Positions 27,168 to 42,200 of a stretch of DNA of 64,000 bases are shown one piece after another (positions within the stretch are counted from its first letter, which is position 1; every line of letters starts with the position of its first letter). This stretch comes from Hippasteria phrygiana (taxonomy: Eukaryota; Echinodermata; Asteroidea; Valvatida; Goniasteridae): positions 186,001 to 250,000 of the forward strand of contig JAZGUH010000700.1 in the NCBI GenBank assembly GCA_037893225.1. Reading direction: 5' to 3'. Made by a program: the position numbers and the translations under genes. The notes beneath the pieces were generated by a model, which worked only from the letters and a program-made list of their open reading frames with translations, had not been told where the DNA came from and did not search any database.

Positions 27168-29319
27168 TCATACCCTAGGGAATTTGACAGGCATGGAGCA
27201 ATAAATAGAAGGTAATATGCACACAGATGTTGGCCGGAAAGAAAATAAACATTGCGAGGTTTGAATTTTCTCCACAAATTTTAACTCTAAGAAGCCGCCG
27301 ATAATTGCAACATGTAGCGCCAGATCTAAGCTATCCATACATGTCAAAATTACTGAATTTGGTTGATATTTCATGCAATTATGAATGAGTAAAGCAAGTC
27401 ATACCCTGGGGAATTTGACAGGCATGGAGCAATAAATAGAAGGTAATCTGCACACAGATGTTGGCCGGAAAGAAAATAAACATTGCCAGGTTTGAATTTT
27501 CTCCACAAGTGTTAACTCTAAGAAGCCGCCGATAATTGCAACATGTAGCGCCAGATCTAAGCTATCCATACATGTCAAAATTACTGCATTTGGTTGATAT
27601 TTCATGCAATTATGAATGAGTAAAGCAAGTCCATACCCTAGGGAATTTGACATGCATGGAGCAATAAATAGAAGGTAATATGCACACAGATGTTGGCCGG
27701 AAAGAAAATAAACATTGCGAGGTTTGAATTTTCTCCACAAGTGTTAACTCTAAGAAGCCGCCGATAATTGCAACATGTAGCGCCAGATCTAAGCTATCCA
27801 TACATGTCAAAATTACTGCATTTGGTTGATATTTCATGCAATTATGAATGAGTAAAGCAAGTCCATACCCCAGGGAATTTGACATGCATGGAGCAATAAA
27901 TAGAAGGTAATATGCACACAGATGTTGGCCGGAAAGAAAATAAACATTGCGAGGTTTGAATTTTCTCCACAAGTGTTAACTCTAAGAAGCCGCCGATAAT
28001 TGCAACATGTAGCGCCAGATCTAAGCTATCCATACATGTCAAAATTACTGAATTTGGTTGATATTTCATGCAATTATGAATGAGTAAAGCAAGTCATACC
28101 CCAGGGAATTTGACATGCATGGAGCAAAAAATAGACGGTAATATGCACACAGATGTTGGCCGGAAAGAAAATAAACATTGCGAGGTTTGAATTTTCTCCA
28201 CAAGTTTTAACTCTAGGAAGCCGCCGATGATTGCAACATGTAGCGCCAGATCTAAGCTATCCATACATGTCAAAATTACTGTATTTGGTTTATATTTCAT
28301 GCAATTATGAATGAGTAAAGCAAGTCATACCCTAGGGAATTTGACAGGCATGGAGCAATAAATAGAAGGTAATATGCACACAGATGTTGGCCGGAAAGAA
28401 AATAAACATTGCGAGGTTTGAATTTTCTCCACAAGTGTTAACTCTAAGAAGCCGCCGATAATTGCAACATGTAGCGCCAGATCTAAGCTATCCATACATG
28501 TCAAAATTACTGCATTTGGTTGATATTTCATGCAATTATGAATGAGTAGAGCAAGTCCATACCCCAGGGAATTTGACAGGCATGGAGCAATAAATAGAAG
28601 GTAATATGCACACAGGTGTTGGCCGGAAAGAAAATAAACATTGCGAGGTTTGAATTTTCTCCACAAGTGTTAACTCTAAGAAGCCGCCGATAATTGCAAC
28701 ATGTAGCGCCAGATCTAAGCTATCCATACATGTCAAAATTACTGCATTTGGTTGATATTTCATGCAATTATGAATGAGTAAAGCAAGTCCATACCCCAGG
28801 GAATTTGACATGCATGGAGCAATAAATAGAAGGTAATATGCACACAGATGTTGGCCGGAAAGAAAATAAACATTGCGAGGTTTGAATTTTCTCCACAAGT
28901 GTTAACTCTAAGAAGCCGCCGATAATTGCAACATGTAGCGCCAGATCTAAGCTATCCATACATGTCAAAATTACTGTATTTGGTTTATATTTCATGCAAT
29001 TATGAATGAGTAAAGCAAGTCATACCCTAGGGAATTTGACAGGCATGGAGCAATAAATAGAAGGTAATATGCACACAGATGTTGGCCGGAAAGAAAATAA
29101 ACATTGCGAGGTTTGAATTTTCTCCACAAGTTTTAACTCTAAGAAGCCGCCGATAATTGCAACATGTAGCGCCAGATCTAAGCTATCCATACATGTCAAA
29201 ATTACTGCATTTGGTTGATATTTCATGCAATTATGAATGAGTAAAGCAAGTCATACCCCAGGGAATTTGACATGCATGGAGCAATAAATAGACGGTAATA
29301 TGCACACAGATGTTGGACG
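27168..29319 (+). repeat. Start of the variable 9- to 14-mer region
   Basis: It opens with a ccacaaatttt monomer and a cctgggg monomer (27399), like the start of S and L. The second of these carries two private substitutions, 27448 (gtaatctgc) and 27487 (ttgccagg). Tccatacc monomers follow, then the unit start at 28094, whose monomer has the private base a at 28128 (gcaaaaaatag) that destroys one aataaa. The unit 28094-30176 has nine monomers (2,083 bp), the shortest in this region. Confidence 0.8.
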
Positions 29320-32300
29320 GAAAGAAAATAAACATTGCGAGGTTTGAATTTTCTCCACAAGTTTTAACTCTAGGAAGCCGCCGATGATTGCAACATGTAG
29401 CGCCAGATCTAAGCTATCCATACATGTCAACATTACTGAATTTGGTTGATATTTCATGCAATTATGAATGAGTAAAGCAAGTCATACCCCATCGAATTTG
29501 ACATGCATGGAGCAATAAATAGACGGTAATATGCACACAGATGTTGGCCGGAAAGAAAATAAACATTGCGAGGTTTGAATTTTCTCCACAAGTTTTAATT
29601 CTAAGAAGCCGCCGATAATTGCAACATGTAGCGCCAGATCTAAGCTATCCATACATGTCAAAATTACTGCATTTGGTTGATATTTCATGCAATTATGAAT
29701 GAGTAAAGCAAGTCCATACCCTAGGGAATTTGACATGCATGGAGCAATAAATAGAAGGTAATATGCACACAGATGTTGGCCGGAAAGAAAATAAACATTG
29801 CGAGGTTTGAATTTTCTCCACAAGTGTTAACTCTAAGAAGCCGCCGATAATTGCAACATGTAGCGCCAGATCTAAGCTATCCATACATGTCAAAATTACT
29901 GCATTTGGTTGATATTTCATGCAATTATGAATGAGTAAAGCAAGTCCATACCCCAGGGAATTTGACATGCATGGAGCAATAAATAGAAGGTAATATGCAC
30001 ACAGATGTTGGCCGGAAAGAAAATAAACATTGCGAGGTTTGAATTTTCTCCACAAGTGTTAACTCTAAGAAGCCGCCGATAATTGCAACATGTAGCGCCA
30101 GATCTAAGCTATCCATACATGTCAAAATTACTGAATTTGGTTGATATTTCATGCAATTATGAATGAGTAAAGCAAGTCATACCCCAGGGAATTTGACATG
30201 CATGGAGCAATAAATAGACGGTAATATGCACACAGATGTTGGCCGGAAAGAAAATAAACATTGCGAGGTTTGAATTTTCTCCACAAGTTTTAACTCTAGG
30301 AAGCCGCCGATGATTGCAACATGTAGCGCCAGATCTAAGCTATCCATACATGTCAAAATTACTGTATTTGGTTTATATTTCATGCAATTATGAATGAGTA
30401 AAGCAAGTCATACCCTAGGGAATTTGACAGGCATGGAGCAATAAATAGAAGGTAATATGCACACAGATGTTGGCCGGAAAGAAAATAAACATTGCGAGGT
30501 TTGAATTTTCTCCACAAGTGTTAACTCTAAGAAGCCGCCGATAATTGCAACATGTAGCGCCAGATCTAAGCTATCCATACATGTCAAAATTACTGCATTT
30601 GGTTGATATTTCATGCAATTATGAATGAGTAGAGCAAGTCCATACCCCAGGGAATTTGACAGGCATGGAGCAATAAATAGAAGGTAATATGCACACAGGT
30701 GTTGGCCGGAAAGAAAATAAACATTGCGAGGTTTGAATTTTCTCCACAAGTGTTAACTCTAAGAAGCCGCCGATAATTGCAACATGTAGCGCCAGATCTA
30801 AGCTATCCATACATGTCAAAATTACTGCATTTGGTTGATATTTCATGCAATTATGAATGAGTAAAGCAAGTCCATACCCCAGGGAATTTGACATGCATGG
30901 AGCAATAAATAGAAGGTAATATGCACACAGATGTTGGCCGGAAAGAAAATAAACATTGCGAGGTTTGAATTTTCTCCACAAGTGTTAACTCTAAGAAGCC
31001 GCCGATAATTGCAACATGTAGCGCCAGATCTAAGCTATCCATACATGTCAAAATTACTGTATTTGGTTTATATTTCATGCAATTATGAATGAGTAAAGCA
31101 AGTCATACCCTAGGGAATTTGACAGGCATGGAGCAATAAATAGAAGGTAATATGCACACAGGTGTTGGCCGGAAAGAAAATAAACATTGCGAGGTTTGAA
31201 TTTTCTCCACAAGTGTTAACTCTAAGAAGCCGCCGATAATTGCAACATGTAGCGCCAGATCTAAGCTATCCATACATGTCAAAATTACTGCATTTGGTTG
31301 ATATTTCATGCAATTATGAATGAGTAAAGCAAGTCCATACCCCAGGGAATTTGACATGCATGGAGCAATAAATAGAAGGTAATATGCACACAGATGTTGG
31401 CCGGAAAGAAAATAAACATTGCGAGGTTTGAATTTTCTCCACAAGTGTTAACTCTAAGAAGCCGCCGATAATTGCAACATGTAGCGCCAGATCTAAGCTA
31501 TCCATACATGTCAAAATTACTGTATTTGGTTTATATTTCATGCAATTATGAATGAGTAAAGCAAGTCATACCCTAGGGAATTTGACAGGCATGGAGCAAT
31601 AAATAGAAGGTAATATGCACACAGATGTTGGCCGGAAAGAAAATAAACATTGCGAGGTTTGAATTTTCTCCACAAGTTTTAACTCTAAGAAGCCGCCGAT
31701 AATTGCAACATGTAGCGCCAGATCTAAGCTATCCATACATGTCAAAATTACTGAATTTGGTTGATATTTCATGCAATTATGAATGAGTAAAGCAAGTCAT
31801 ACCCCAGGGAATTTGACATGCATGGAGCAATAAATAGACGGTAATATGCACACAGATGTTGGACGGAAAGAAAATAAACATTGCGAGGTTTGAATTTTCT
31901 CCACAAGTTTTAACTCTAGGAAGCCGCCGATGATTGCAACATGTAGCGCCAGATCTAAGCTATCCATACATGTCAACATTACTGAATTTGGTTGATATTT
32001 CATGCAATTATGAATGAGTAAAGCAAGTCATACCCCATCGAATTTGACATGCATGGAGCAATAAATAGACGGTAATATGCACACAGATGTTGGCCGGAAA
32101 GAAAATAAACATTGCGAGGTTTGAATTTTCTCCACAAGTTTTAATTCTAAGAAGCCGCCGATAATTGCAACATGTAGCGCCAGATCTAAGCTATCCATAC
32201 ATGTCAAAATTACTGCATTTGGTTGATATTTCATGCAATTATGAATGAGTAAAGCAAGTCCATACCCTAGGGAATTTGACATGCATGGAGCAATAAATAG

Positions 32301-34641
32301 AAGGTAATATGCACACAGATGTTGGCCGGAAAGAAAATAAACATTGCGAGGTTTGAATTTTCTCCACAAGTGTTAACTCTAAGAAGCCGCCGATAATTGC
32401 AACATGTAGCGCCAGATCTAAGCTATCCATACATGTCAAAATTACTGCATTTGGTTGATATTTCATGCAATTATGAATGAGTAAAGCAAGTCCATACCCC
32501 AGGGAATTTGACATGCATGGAGCAATAAATAGAAGGTAATATGCACACAGATGTTGGCCGGAAAGAAAATAAACATTGCGAGGTTTGAATTTTCTCCACA
32601 AGTGTTAACTCTAAGAAGCCGCCGATAATTGCAACATGTAGCGCCAGATCTAAGCTATCCATACATGTCAAAATTACTGAATTTGGTTGATATTTCATGC
32701 AATTATGAATGAGTAAAGCAAGTCATACCCCAGGGAATTTGACATGCATGGAGCAATAAATAGACGGTAATATGCACACAGATGTTGGCCGGAAAGAAAA
32801 TAAACATTGCGAGGTTTGAATTTTCTCCACAAGTTTTAACTCTAGGAAGCCGCCGATGATTGCAACATGTAGCGCCAGATCTAAGCTATCCATACATGTC
32901 AAAATTACTGTATTTGGTTTATATTTCATGCAATTATGAATGAGTAAAGCAAGTCATACCCTAGGGAATTTGACAGGCATGGAGCAATAAATAGAAGGTA
33001 ATATGCACACAGATGTTGGCCGGAAAGAAAATAAACATTGCGAGGTTTGAATTTTCTCCACAAGTGTTAACTCTAAGAAGCCGCCGATAATTGCAACATG
33101 TAGCGCCAGATCTAAGCTATCCATACATGTCAAAATTACTGCATTTGGTTGATATTTCATGCAATTATGAATGAGTAGAGCAAGTCCATACCCCAGGGAA
33201 TTTGACAGGCATGGAGCAATAAATAGAAGGTAATATGCACACAGGTGTTGGCCGGAAAGAAAATAAACATTGCGAGGTTTGAATTTTCTCCACAAGTGTT
33301 AACTCTAAGAAGCCGCCGATAATTGCAACATGTAGCGCCAGATCTAAGCTATCCATACATGTCAAAATTACTGCATTTGGTTGATATTTCATGCAATTAT
33401 GAATGAGTAAAGCAAGTCCATACCCCAGGGAATTTGACATGCATGGAGCAATAAATAGAAGGTAATATGCACACAGATGTTGGCCGGAAAGAAAATAAAC
33501 ATTGCGAGGTTTGAATTTTCTCCACAAGTGTTAACTCTAAGAAGCCGCCGATAATTGCAACATGTAGCGCCAGATCTAAGCTATCCATACATGTCAAAAT
33601 TACTGTATTTGGTTTATATTTCATGCAATTATGAATGAGTAAAGCAAGTCATACCCTAGGGAATTTGACAGGCATGGAGCAATAAATAGAAGGTAATATG
33701 CACACAGATGTTGGCCGGAAAGAAAATAAACATTGCGAGGTTTGAATTTTCTCCACAAGTTTTAACTCTAAGAAGCCGCCGATAATTGCAACATGTAGCG
33801 CCAGATCTAAGTTATCCATACATGTCAAAATTACTGAATTTGGTTGATATTTCATGCAATTATGAATGAGTAAAGCAAGTCATACCCCAGGGAATTTGAC
33901 ATGCATGGAGCAATAAATAGACGGTAATATGCACACAGATGTTGGACGGAAAGAAAATAAACATTGCGAGGTTTGAATTTTCTCCACAAGTTTTAACTCT
34001 AGGAAGCCGCCGATGATTGCAACATGTAGCGCCAGATCTAAGCTATCCATACATGTCAAAATTACTGCATTTGGTTGATATTTCATGCAATTATGAATGA
34101 GTAAAGCAAGTCCATACCCCAGGGAATTTGACATGCATGGAGCAATAAATAGAAGGTAATATGCACACAGATGTTGGCCGGAAAGAAAATAAACATTGCG
34201 AGGTTTGAATTTTCTCCACAAGTGTTAACTCTAAGAAGCCGCCGATAATTGCAACATGTAGCGCCAGATCTAAGCTATCCATACATGTCAAAATTACTGC
34301 ATTTGGTTGATATTTCATGCAATTATGAATGAGTAGAGCAAGTCCATACCCCAGGGAATTTGACAGGCATGGAGCAATAAATAGAAGGTAATATGCACAC
34401 AGGTGTTGGCCGGAAAGAAAATAAACATTGCGAGGTTTGAATTTTCTCCACAAGTGTTAACTCTAAGAAGCCGCCGATAATTGCAACATGTAGCGCCAGA
34501 TCTAAGCTATCCATACATGTCAAAATTACTGCATTTGGTTGATATTTCATGCAATTATGAATGAGTAGAGCAAGTCCATACCCCAGGGAATTTGACAGGC
34601 ATGGAGCAATAAATAGAAGGTAATATGCACACAGGTGTTGG
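29320..34641 (+). repeat. 5,325-bp superunit, copy 1 (9-mer end, 11-mer, 12-mer)
   Basis: The segment from about 29320 to about 33920 is repeated at about 34645-39245 with an offset of 5,325 bp, and I noticed no mismatch in about 4.6 kb. Within it, the 11-mer 30177-32722 (2,546 bp) is followed by a 12-mer 32723-35501 (2,779 bp). A private substitution at 33812 (ctaagttatcc) marks the 12-mer. Monomers of the type tcataccccatcgaa lie at 29482 and 32028. The monomer at about 34575-34806 is a chimera (front part with ccacacaggtgttgg, back part ttggacgg and caacattac) and sits exactly at the start of the second copy. Confidence 0.85.
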
Positions 34642-37600
34642 ACGGAAAGAAAATAAACATTGCGAGGTTTGAATTTTCTCCACAAGTTTTAACTCTAGGA
34701 AGCCGCCGATGATTGCAACATGTAGCGCCAGATCTAAGCTATCCATACATGTCAACATTACTGAATTTGGTTGATATTTCATGCAATTATGAATGAGTAA
34801 AGCAAGTCATACCCCATCGAATTTGACATGCATGGAGCAATAAATAGACGGTAATATGCACACAGATGTTGGCCGGAAAGAAAATAAACATTGCGAGGTT
34901 TGAATTTTCTCCACAAGTTTTAATTCTAAGAAGCCGCCGATAATTGCAACATGTAGCGCCAGATCTAAGCTATCCATACATGTCAAAATTACTGCATTTG
35001 GTTGATATTTCATGCAATTATGAATGAGTAAAGCAAGTCCATACCCTAGGGAATTTGACATGCATGGAGCAATAAATAGAAGGTAATATGCACACAGATG
35101 TTGGCCGGAAAGAAAATAAACATTGCGAGGTTTGAATTTTCTCCACAAGTGTTAACTCTAAGAAGCCGCCGATAATTGCAACATGTAGCGCCAGATCTAA
35201 GCTATCCATACATGTCAAAATTACTGCATTTGGTTGATATTTCATGCAATTATGAATGAGTAAAGCAAGTCCATACCCCAGGGAATTTGACATGCATGGA
35301 GCAATAAATAGAAGGTAATATGCACACAGATGTTGGCCGGAAAGAAAATAAACATTGCGAGGTTTGAATTTTCTCCACAAGTGTTAACTCTAAGAAGCCG
35401 CCGATAATTGCAACATGTAGCGCCAGATCTAAGCTATCCATACATGTCAAAATTACTGAATTTGGTTGATATTTCATGCAATTATGAATGAGTAAAGCAA
35501 GTCATACCCCAGGGAATTTGACATGCATGGAGCAATAAATAGACGGTAATATGCACACAGATGTTGGCCGGAAAGAAAATAAACATTGCGAGGTTTGAAT
35601 TTTCTCCACAAGTTTTAACTCTAGGAAGCCGCCGATGATTGCAACATGTAGCGCCAGATCTAAGCTATCCATACATGTCAAAATTACTGTATTTGGTTTA
35701 TATTTCATGCAATTATGAATGAGTAAAGCAAGTCATACCCTAGGGAATTTGACAGGCATGGAGCAATAAATAGAAGGTAATATGCACACAGATGTTGGCC
35801 GGAAAGAAAATAAACATTGCGAGGTTTGAATTTTCTCCACAAGTGTTAACTCTAAGAAGCCGCCGATAATTGCAACATGTAGCGCCAGATCTAAGCTATC
35901 CATACATGTCAAAATTACTGCATTTGGTTGATATTTCATGCAATTATGAATGAGTAGAGCAAGTCCATACCCCAGGGAATTTGACAGGCATGGAGCAATA
36001 AATAGAAGGTAATATGCACACAGGTGTTGGCCGGAAAGAAAATAAACATTGCGAGGTTTGAATTTTCTCCACAAGTGTTAACTCTAAGAAGCCGCCGATA
36101 ATTGCAACATGTAGCGCCAGATCTAAGCTATCCATACATGTCAAAATTACTGCATTTGGTTGATATTTCATGCAATTATGAATGAGTAAAGCAAGTCCAT
36201 ACCCCAGGGAATTTGACATGCATGGAGCAATAAATAGAAGGTAATATGCACACAGATGTTGGCCGGAAAGAAAATAAACATTGCGAGGTTTGAATTTTCT
36301 CCACAAGTGTTAACTCTAAGAAGCCGCCGATAATTGCAACATGTAGCGCCAGATCTAAGCTATCCATACATGTCAAAATTACTGTATTTGGTTTATATTT
36401 CATGCAATTATGAATGAGTAAAGCAAGTCATACCCTAGGGAATTTGACAGGCATGGAGCAATAAATAGAAGGTAATATGCACACAGGTGTTGGCCGGAAA
36501 GAAAATAAACATTGCGAGGTTTGAATTTTCTCCACAAGTGTTAACTCTAAGAAGCCGCCGATAATTGCAACATGTAGCGCCAGATCTAAGCTATCCATAC
36601 ATGTCAAAATTACTGCATTTGGTTGATATTTCATGCAATTATGAATGAGTAAAGCAAGTCCATACCCCAGGGAATTTGACATGCATGGAGCAATAAATAG
36701 AAGGTAATATGCACACAGATGTTGGCCGGAAAGAAAATAAACATTGCGAGGTTTGAATTTTCTCCACAAGTGTTAACTCTAAGAAGCCGCCGATAATTGC
36801 AACATGTAGCGCCAGATCTAAGCTATCCATACATGTCAAAATTACTGTATTTGGTTTATATTTCATGCAATTATGAATGAGTAAAGCAAGTCATACCCTA
36901 GGGAATTTGACAGGCATGGAGCAATAAATAGAAGGTAATATGCACACAGATGTTGGCCGGAAAGAAAATAAACATTGCGAGGTTTGAATTTTCTCCACAA
37001 GTTTTAACTCTAAGAAGCCGCCGATAATTGCAACATGTAGCGCCAGATCTAAGCTATCCATACATGTCAAAATTACTGAATTTGGTTGATATTTCATGCA
37101 ATTATGAATGAGTAAAGCAAGTCATACCCCAGGGAATTTGACATGCATGGAGCAATAAATAGACGGTAATATGCACACAGATGTTGGACGGAAAGAAAAT
37201 AAACATTGCGAGGTTTGAATTTTCTCCACAAGTTTTAACTCTAGGAAGCCGCCGATGATTGCAACATGTAGCGCCAGATCTAAGCTATCCATACATGTCA
37301 ACATTACTGAATTTGGTTGATATTTCATGCAATTATGAATGAGTAAAGCAAGTCATACCCCATCGAATTTGACATGCATGGAGCAATAAATAGACGGTAA
37401 TATGCACACAGATGTTGGCCGGAAAGAAAATAAACATTGCGAGGTTTGAATTTTCTCCACAAGTTTTAATTCTAAGAAGCCGCCGATAATTGCAACATGT
37501 AGCGCCAGATCTAAGCTATCCATACATGTCAAAATTACTGCATTTGGTTGATATTTCATGCAATTATGAATGAGTAAAGCAAGTCCATACCCTAGGGAAT

Positions 37601-39245
37601 TTGACATGCATGGAGCAATAAATAGAAGGTAATATGCACACAGATGTTGGCCGGAAAGAAAATAAACATTGCGAGGTTTGAATTTTCTCCACAAGTGTTA
37701 ACTCTAAGAAGCCGCCGATAATTGCAACATGTAGCGCCAGATCTAAGCTATCCATACATGTCAAAATTACTGCATTTGGTTGATATTTCATGCAATTATG
37801 AATGAGTAAAGCAAGTCCATACCCCAGGGAATTTGACATGCATGGAGCAATAAATAGAAGGTAATATGCACACAGATGTTGGCCGGAAAGAAAATAAACA
37901 TTGCGAGGTTTGAATTTTCTCCACAAGTGTTAACTCTAAGAAGCCGCCGATAATTGCAACATGTAGCGCCAGATCTAAGCTATCCATACATGTCAAAATT
38001 ACTGAATTTGGTTGATATTTCATGCAATTATGAATGAGTAAAGCAAGTCATACCCCAGGGAATTTGACATGCATGGAGCAATAAATAGACGGTAATATGC
38101 ACACAGATGTTGGCCGGAAAGAAAATAAACATTGCGAGGTTTGAATTTTCTCCACAAGTTTTAACTCTAGGAAGCCGCCGATGATTGCAACATGTAGCGC
38201 CAGATCTAAGCTATCCATACATGTCAAAATTACTGTATTTGGTTTATATTTCATGCAATTATGAATGAGTAAAGCAAGTCATACCCTAGGGAATTTGACA
38301 GGCATGGAGCAATAAATAGAAGGTAATATGCACACAGATGTTGGCCGGAAAGAAAATAAACATTGCGAGGTTTGAATTTTCTCCACAAGTGTTAACTCTA
38401 AGAAGCCGCCGATAATTGCAACATGTAGCGCCAGATCTAAGCTATCCATACATGTCAAAATTACTGCATTTGGTTGATATTTCATGCAATTATGAATGAG
38501 TAGAGCAAGTCCATACCCCAGGGAATTTGACAGGCATGGAGCAATAAATAGAAGGTAATATGCACACAGGTGTTGGCCGGAAAGAAAATAAACATTGCGA
38601 GGTTTGAATTTTCTCCACAAGTGTTAACTCTAAGAAGCCGCCGATAATTGCAACATGTAGCGCCAGATCTAAGCTATCCATACATGTCAAAATTACTGCA
38701 TTTGGTTGATATTTCATGCAATTATGAATGAGTAAAGCAAGTCCATACCCCAGGGAATTTGACATGCATGGAGCAATAAATAGAAGGTAATATGCACACA
38801 GATGTTGGCCGGAAAGAAAATAAACATTGCGAGGTTTGAATTTTCTCCACAAGTGTTAACTCTAAGAAGCCGCCGATAATTGCAACATGTAGCGCCAGAT
38901 CTAAGCTATCCATACATGTCAAAATTACTGTATTTGGTTTATATTTCATGCAATTATGAATGAGTAAAGCAAGTCATACCCTAGGGAATTTGACAGGCAT
39001 GGAGCAATAAATAGAAGGTAATATGCACACAGATGTTGGCCGGAAAGAAAATAAACATTGCGAGGTTTGAATTTTCTCCACAAGTTTTAACTCTAAGAAG
39101 CCGCCGATAATTGCAACATGTAGCGCCAGATCTAAGTTATCCATACATGTCAAAATTACTGAATTTGGTTGATATTTCATGCAATTATGAATGAGTAAAG
39201 CAAGTCATACCCCAGGGAATTTGACATGCATGGAGCAATAAATAG
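34642..39245 (+). repeat. 5,325-bp superunit, copy 2
   Basis: It repeats 29320-33920. It includes the 11-mer 35502-38047 and the first five monomers of the next unit, with the copied private substitution at 39137 (ctaagttatcc). The match ends inside the monomer at 39205: here the sequence reads agaagg then ccacacaggtgttgg, while the first copy at 33880 reads agacgg and ttggacgg. That monomer is chimeric and is also the breakpoint of the 3,240-bp tandem duplication that follows. Confidence 0.86.
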
Positions 39246-42200
39246 AAGGTAATATGCACACAGGTGTTGGCCGGAAAGAAAATAAACATTGCGAGGTTTG
39301 AATTTTCTCCACAAGTGTTAACTCTAAGAAGCCGCCGATAATTGCAACATGTAGCGCCAGATCTAAGCTATCCATACATGTCAAAATTACTGCATTTGGT
39401 TGATATTTCATGCAATTATGAATGAGTAAAGCAAGTCCATACCCCAGGGAATTTGACATGCATGGAGCAATAAATAGAAGGTAATATGCACACAGATGTT
39501 GGCCGGAAAGAAAATAAACATTGCGAGGTTTGAATTTTCTCCACAAGTGTTAACTCTAAGAAGCCGCCGATAATTGCAACATGTAGCGCCAGATCTAAGC
39601 TATCCATACATGTCAAAATTACTGTATTTGGTTTATATTTCATGCAATTATGAATGAGTAAAGCAAGTCATACCCTAGGGAATTTGACAGGCATGGAGCA
39701 ATAAATAGAAGGTAATATGCACACAGGTGTTGGCCGGAAAGAAAATAAACATTGCGAGGTTTGAATTTTCTCCACAAGTGTTAACTCTAAGAAGCCGCCG
39801 ATAATTGCAACATGTAGCGCCAGATCTAAGCTATCCATACATGTCAAAATTACTGCATTTGGTTGATATTTCATGCAATTATGAATGAGTAAAGCAAGTC
39901 CATACCCCAGGGAATTTGACATGCATGGAGCAATAAATAGAAGGTAATATGCACACAGATGTTGGCCGGAAAGAAAATAAACATTGCGAGGTTTGAATTT
40001 TCTCCACAAGTGTTAACTCTAAGAAGCCGCCGATAATTGCAACATGTAGCGCCAGATCTAAGCTATCCATACATGTCAAAATTACTGTATTTGGTTTATA
40101 TTTCATGCAATTATGAATGAGTAAAGCAAGTCATACCCTAGGGAATTTGACAGGCATGGAGCAATAAATAGAAGGTAATATGCACACAGATGTTGGCCGG
40201 AAAGAAAATAAACATTGCGAGGTTTGAATTTTCTCCACAAGTTTTAACTCTAAGAAGCCGCCGATAATTGCAACATGTAGCGCCAGATCTAAGCTATCCA
40301 TACATGTCAAAATTACTGAATTTGGTTGATATTTCATGCAATTATGAATGAGTAAAGCAAGTCATACCCCAGGGAATTTGACATGCATGGAGCAATAAAT
40401 AGACGGTAATATGCACACAGATGTTGGACGGAAAGAAAATAAACATTGCGAGGTTTGAATTTTCTCCACAAGTTTTAACTCTAGGAAGCCGCCGATGATT
40501 GCAACATGTAGCGCCAGATCTAAGCTATCCATACATGTCAACATTACTGAATTTGGTTGATATTTCATGCAATTATGAATGAGTAAAGCAAGTCATACCC
40601 CATCGAATTTGACATGCATGGAGCAATAAATAGACGGTAATATGCACACAGATGTTGGCCGGAAAGAAAATAAACATTGCGAGGTTTGAATTTTCTCCAC
40701 AAGTTTTAATTCTAAGAAGCCGCCGATAATTGCAACATGTAGCGCCAGATCTAAGCTATCCATACATGTCAAAATTACTGCATTTGGTTGATATTTCATG
40801 CAATTATGAATGAGTAAAGCAAGTCCATACCCTAGGGAATTTGACATGCATGGAGCAATAAATAGAAGGTAATATGCACACAGATGTTGGCCGGAAAGAA
40901 AATAAACATTGCGAGGTTTGAATTTTCTCCACAAGTGTTAACTCTAAGAAGCCGCCGATAATTGCAACATGTAGCGCCAGATCTAAGCTATCCATACATG
41001 TCAAAATTACTGCATTTGGTTGATATTTCATGCAATTATGAATGAGTAAAGCAAGTCCATACCCCAGGGAATTTGACATGCATGGAGCAATAAATAGAAG
41101 GTAATATGCACACAGATGTTGGCCGGAAAGAAAATAAACATTGCGAGGTTTGAATTTTCTCCACAAGTGTTAACTCTAAGAAGCCGCCGATAATTGCAAC
41201 ATGTAGCGCCAGATCTAAGCTATCCATACATGTCAAAATTACTGAATTTGGTTGATATTTCATGCAATTATGAATGAGTAAAGCAAGTCATACCCCAGGG
41301 AATTTGACATGCATGGAGCAATAAATAGACGGTAATATGCACACAGATGTTGGCCGGAAAGAAAATAAACATTGCGAGGTTTGAATTTTCTCCACAAGTT
41401 TTAACTCTAGGAAGCCGCCGATGATTGCAACATGTAGCGCCAGATCTAAGCTATCCATACATGTCAAAATTACTGTATTTGGTTTATATTTCATGCAATT
41501 ATGAATGAGTAAAGCAAGTCATACCCTAGGGAATTTGACAGGCATGGAGCAATAAATAGAAGGTAATATGCACACAGATGTTGGCCGGAAAGAAAATAAA
41601 CATTGCGAGGTTTGAATTTTCTCCACAAGTGTTAACTCTAAGAAGCCGCCGATAATTGCAACATGTAGCGCCAGATCTAAGCTATCCATACATGTCAAAA
41701 TTACTGCATTTGGTTGATATTTCATGCAATTATGAATGAGTAGAGCAAGTCCATACCCCAGGGAATTTGACAGGCATGGAGCAATAAATAGAAGGTAATA
41801 TGCACACAGGTGTTGGCCGGAAAGAAAATAAACATTGCGAGGTTTGAATTTTCTCCACAAGTGTTAACTCTAAGAAGCCGCCGATAATTGCAACATGTAG
41901 CGCCAGATCTAAGCTATCCATACATGTCAAAATTACTGCATTTGGTTGATATTTCATGCAATTATGAATGAGTAAAGCAAGTCCATACCCCAGGGAATTT
42001 GACATGCATGGAGCAATAAATAGAAGGTAATATGCACACAGATGTTGGCCGGAAAGAAAATAAACATTGCGAGGTTTGAATTTTCTCCACAAGTGTTAAC
42101 TCTAAGAAGCCGCCGATAATTGCAACATGTAGCGCCAGATCTAAGCTATCCATACATGTCAAAATTACTGTATTTGGTTTATATTTCATGCAATTATGAA

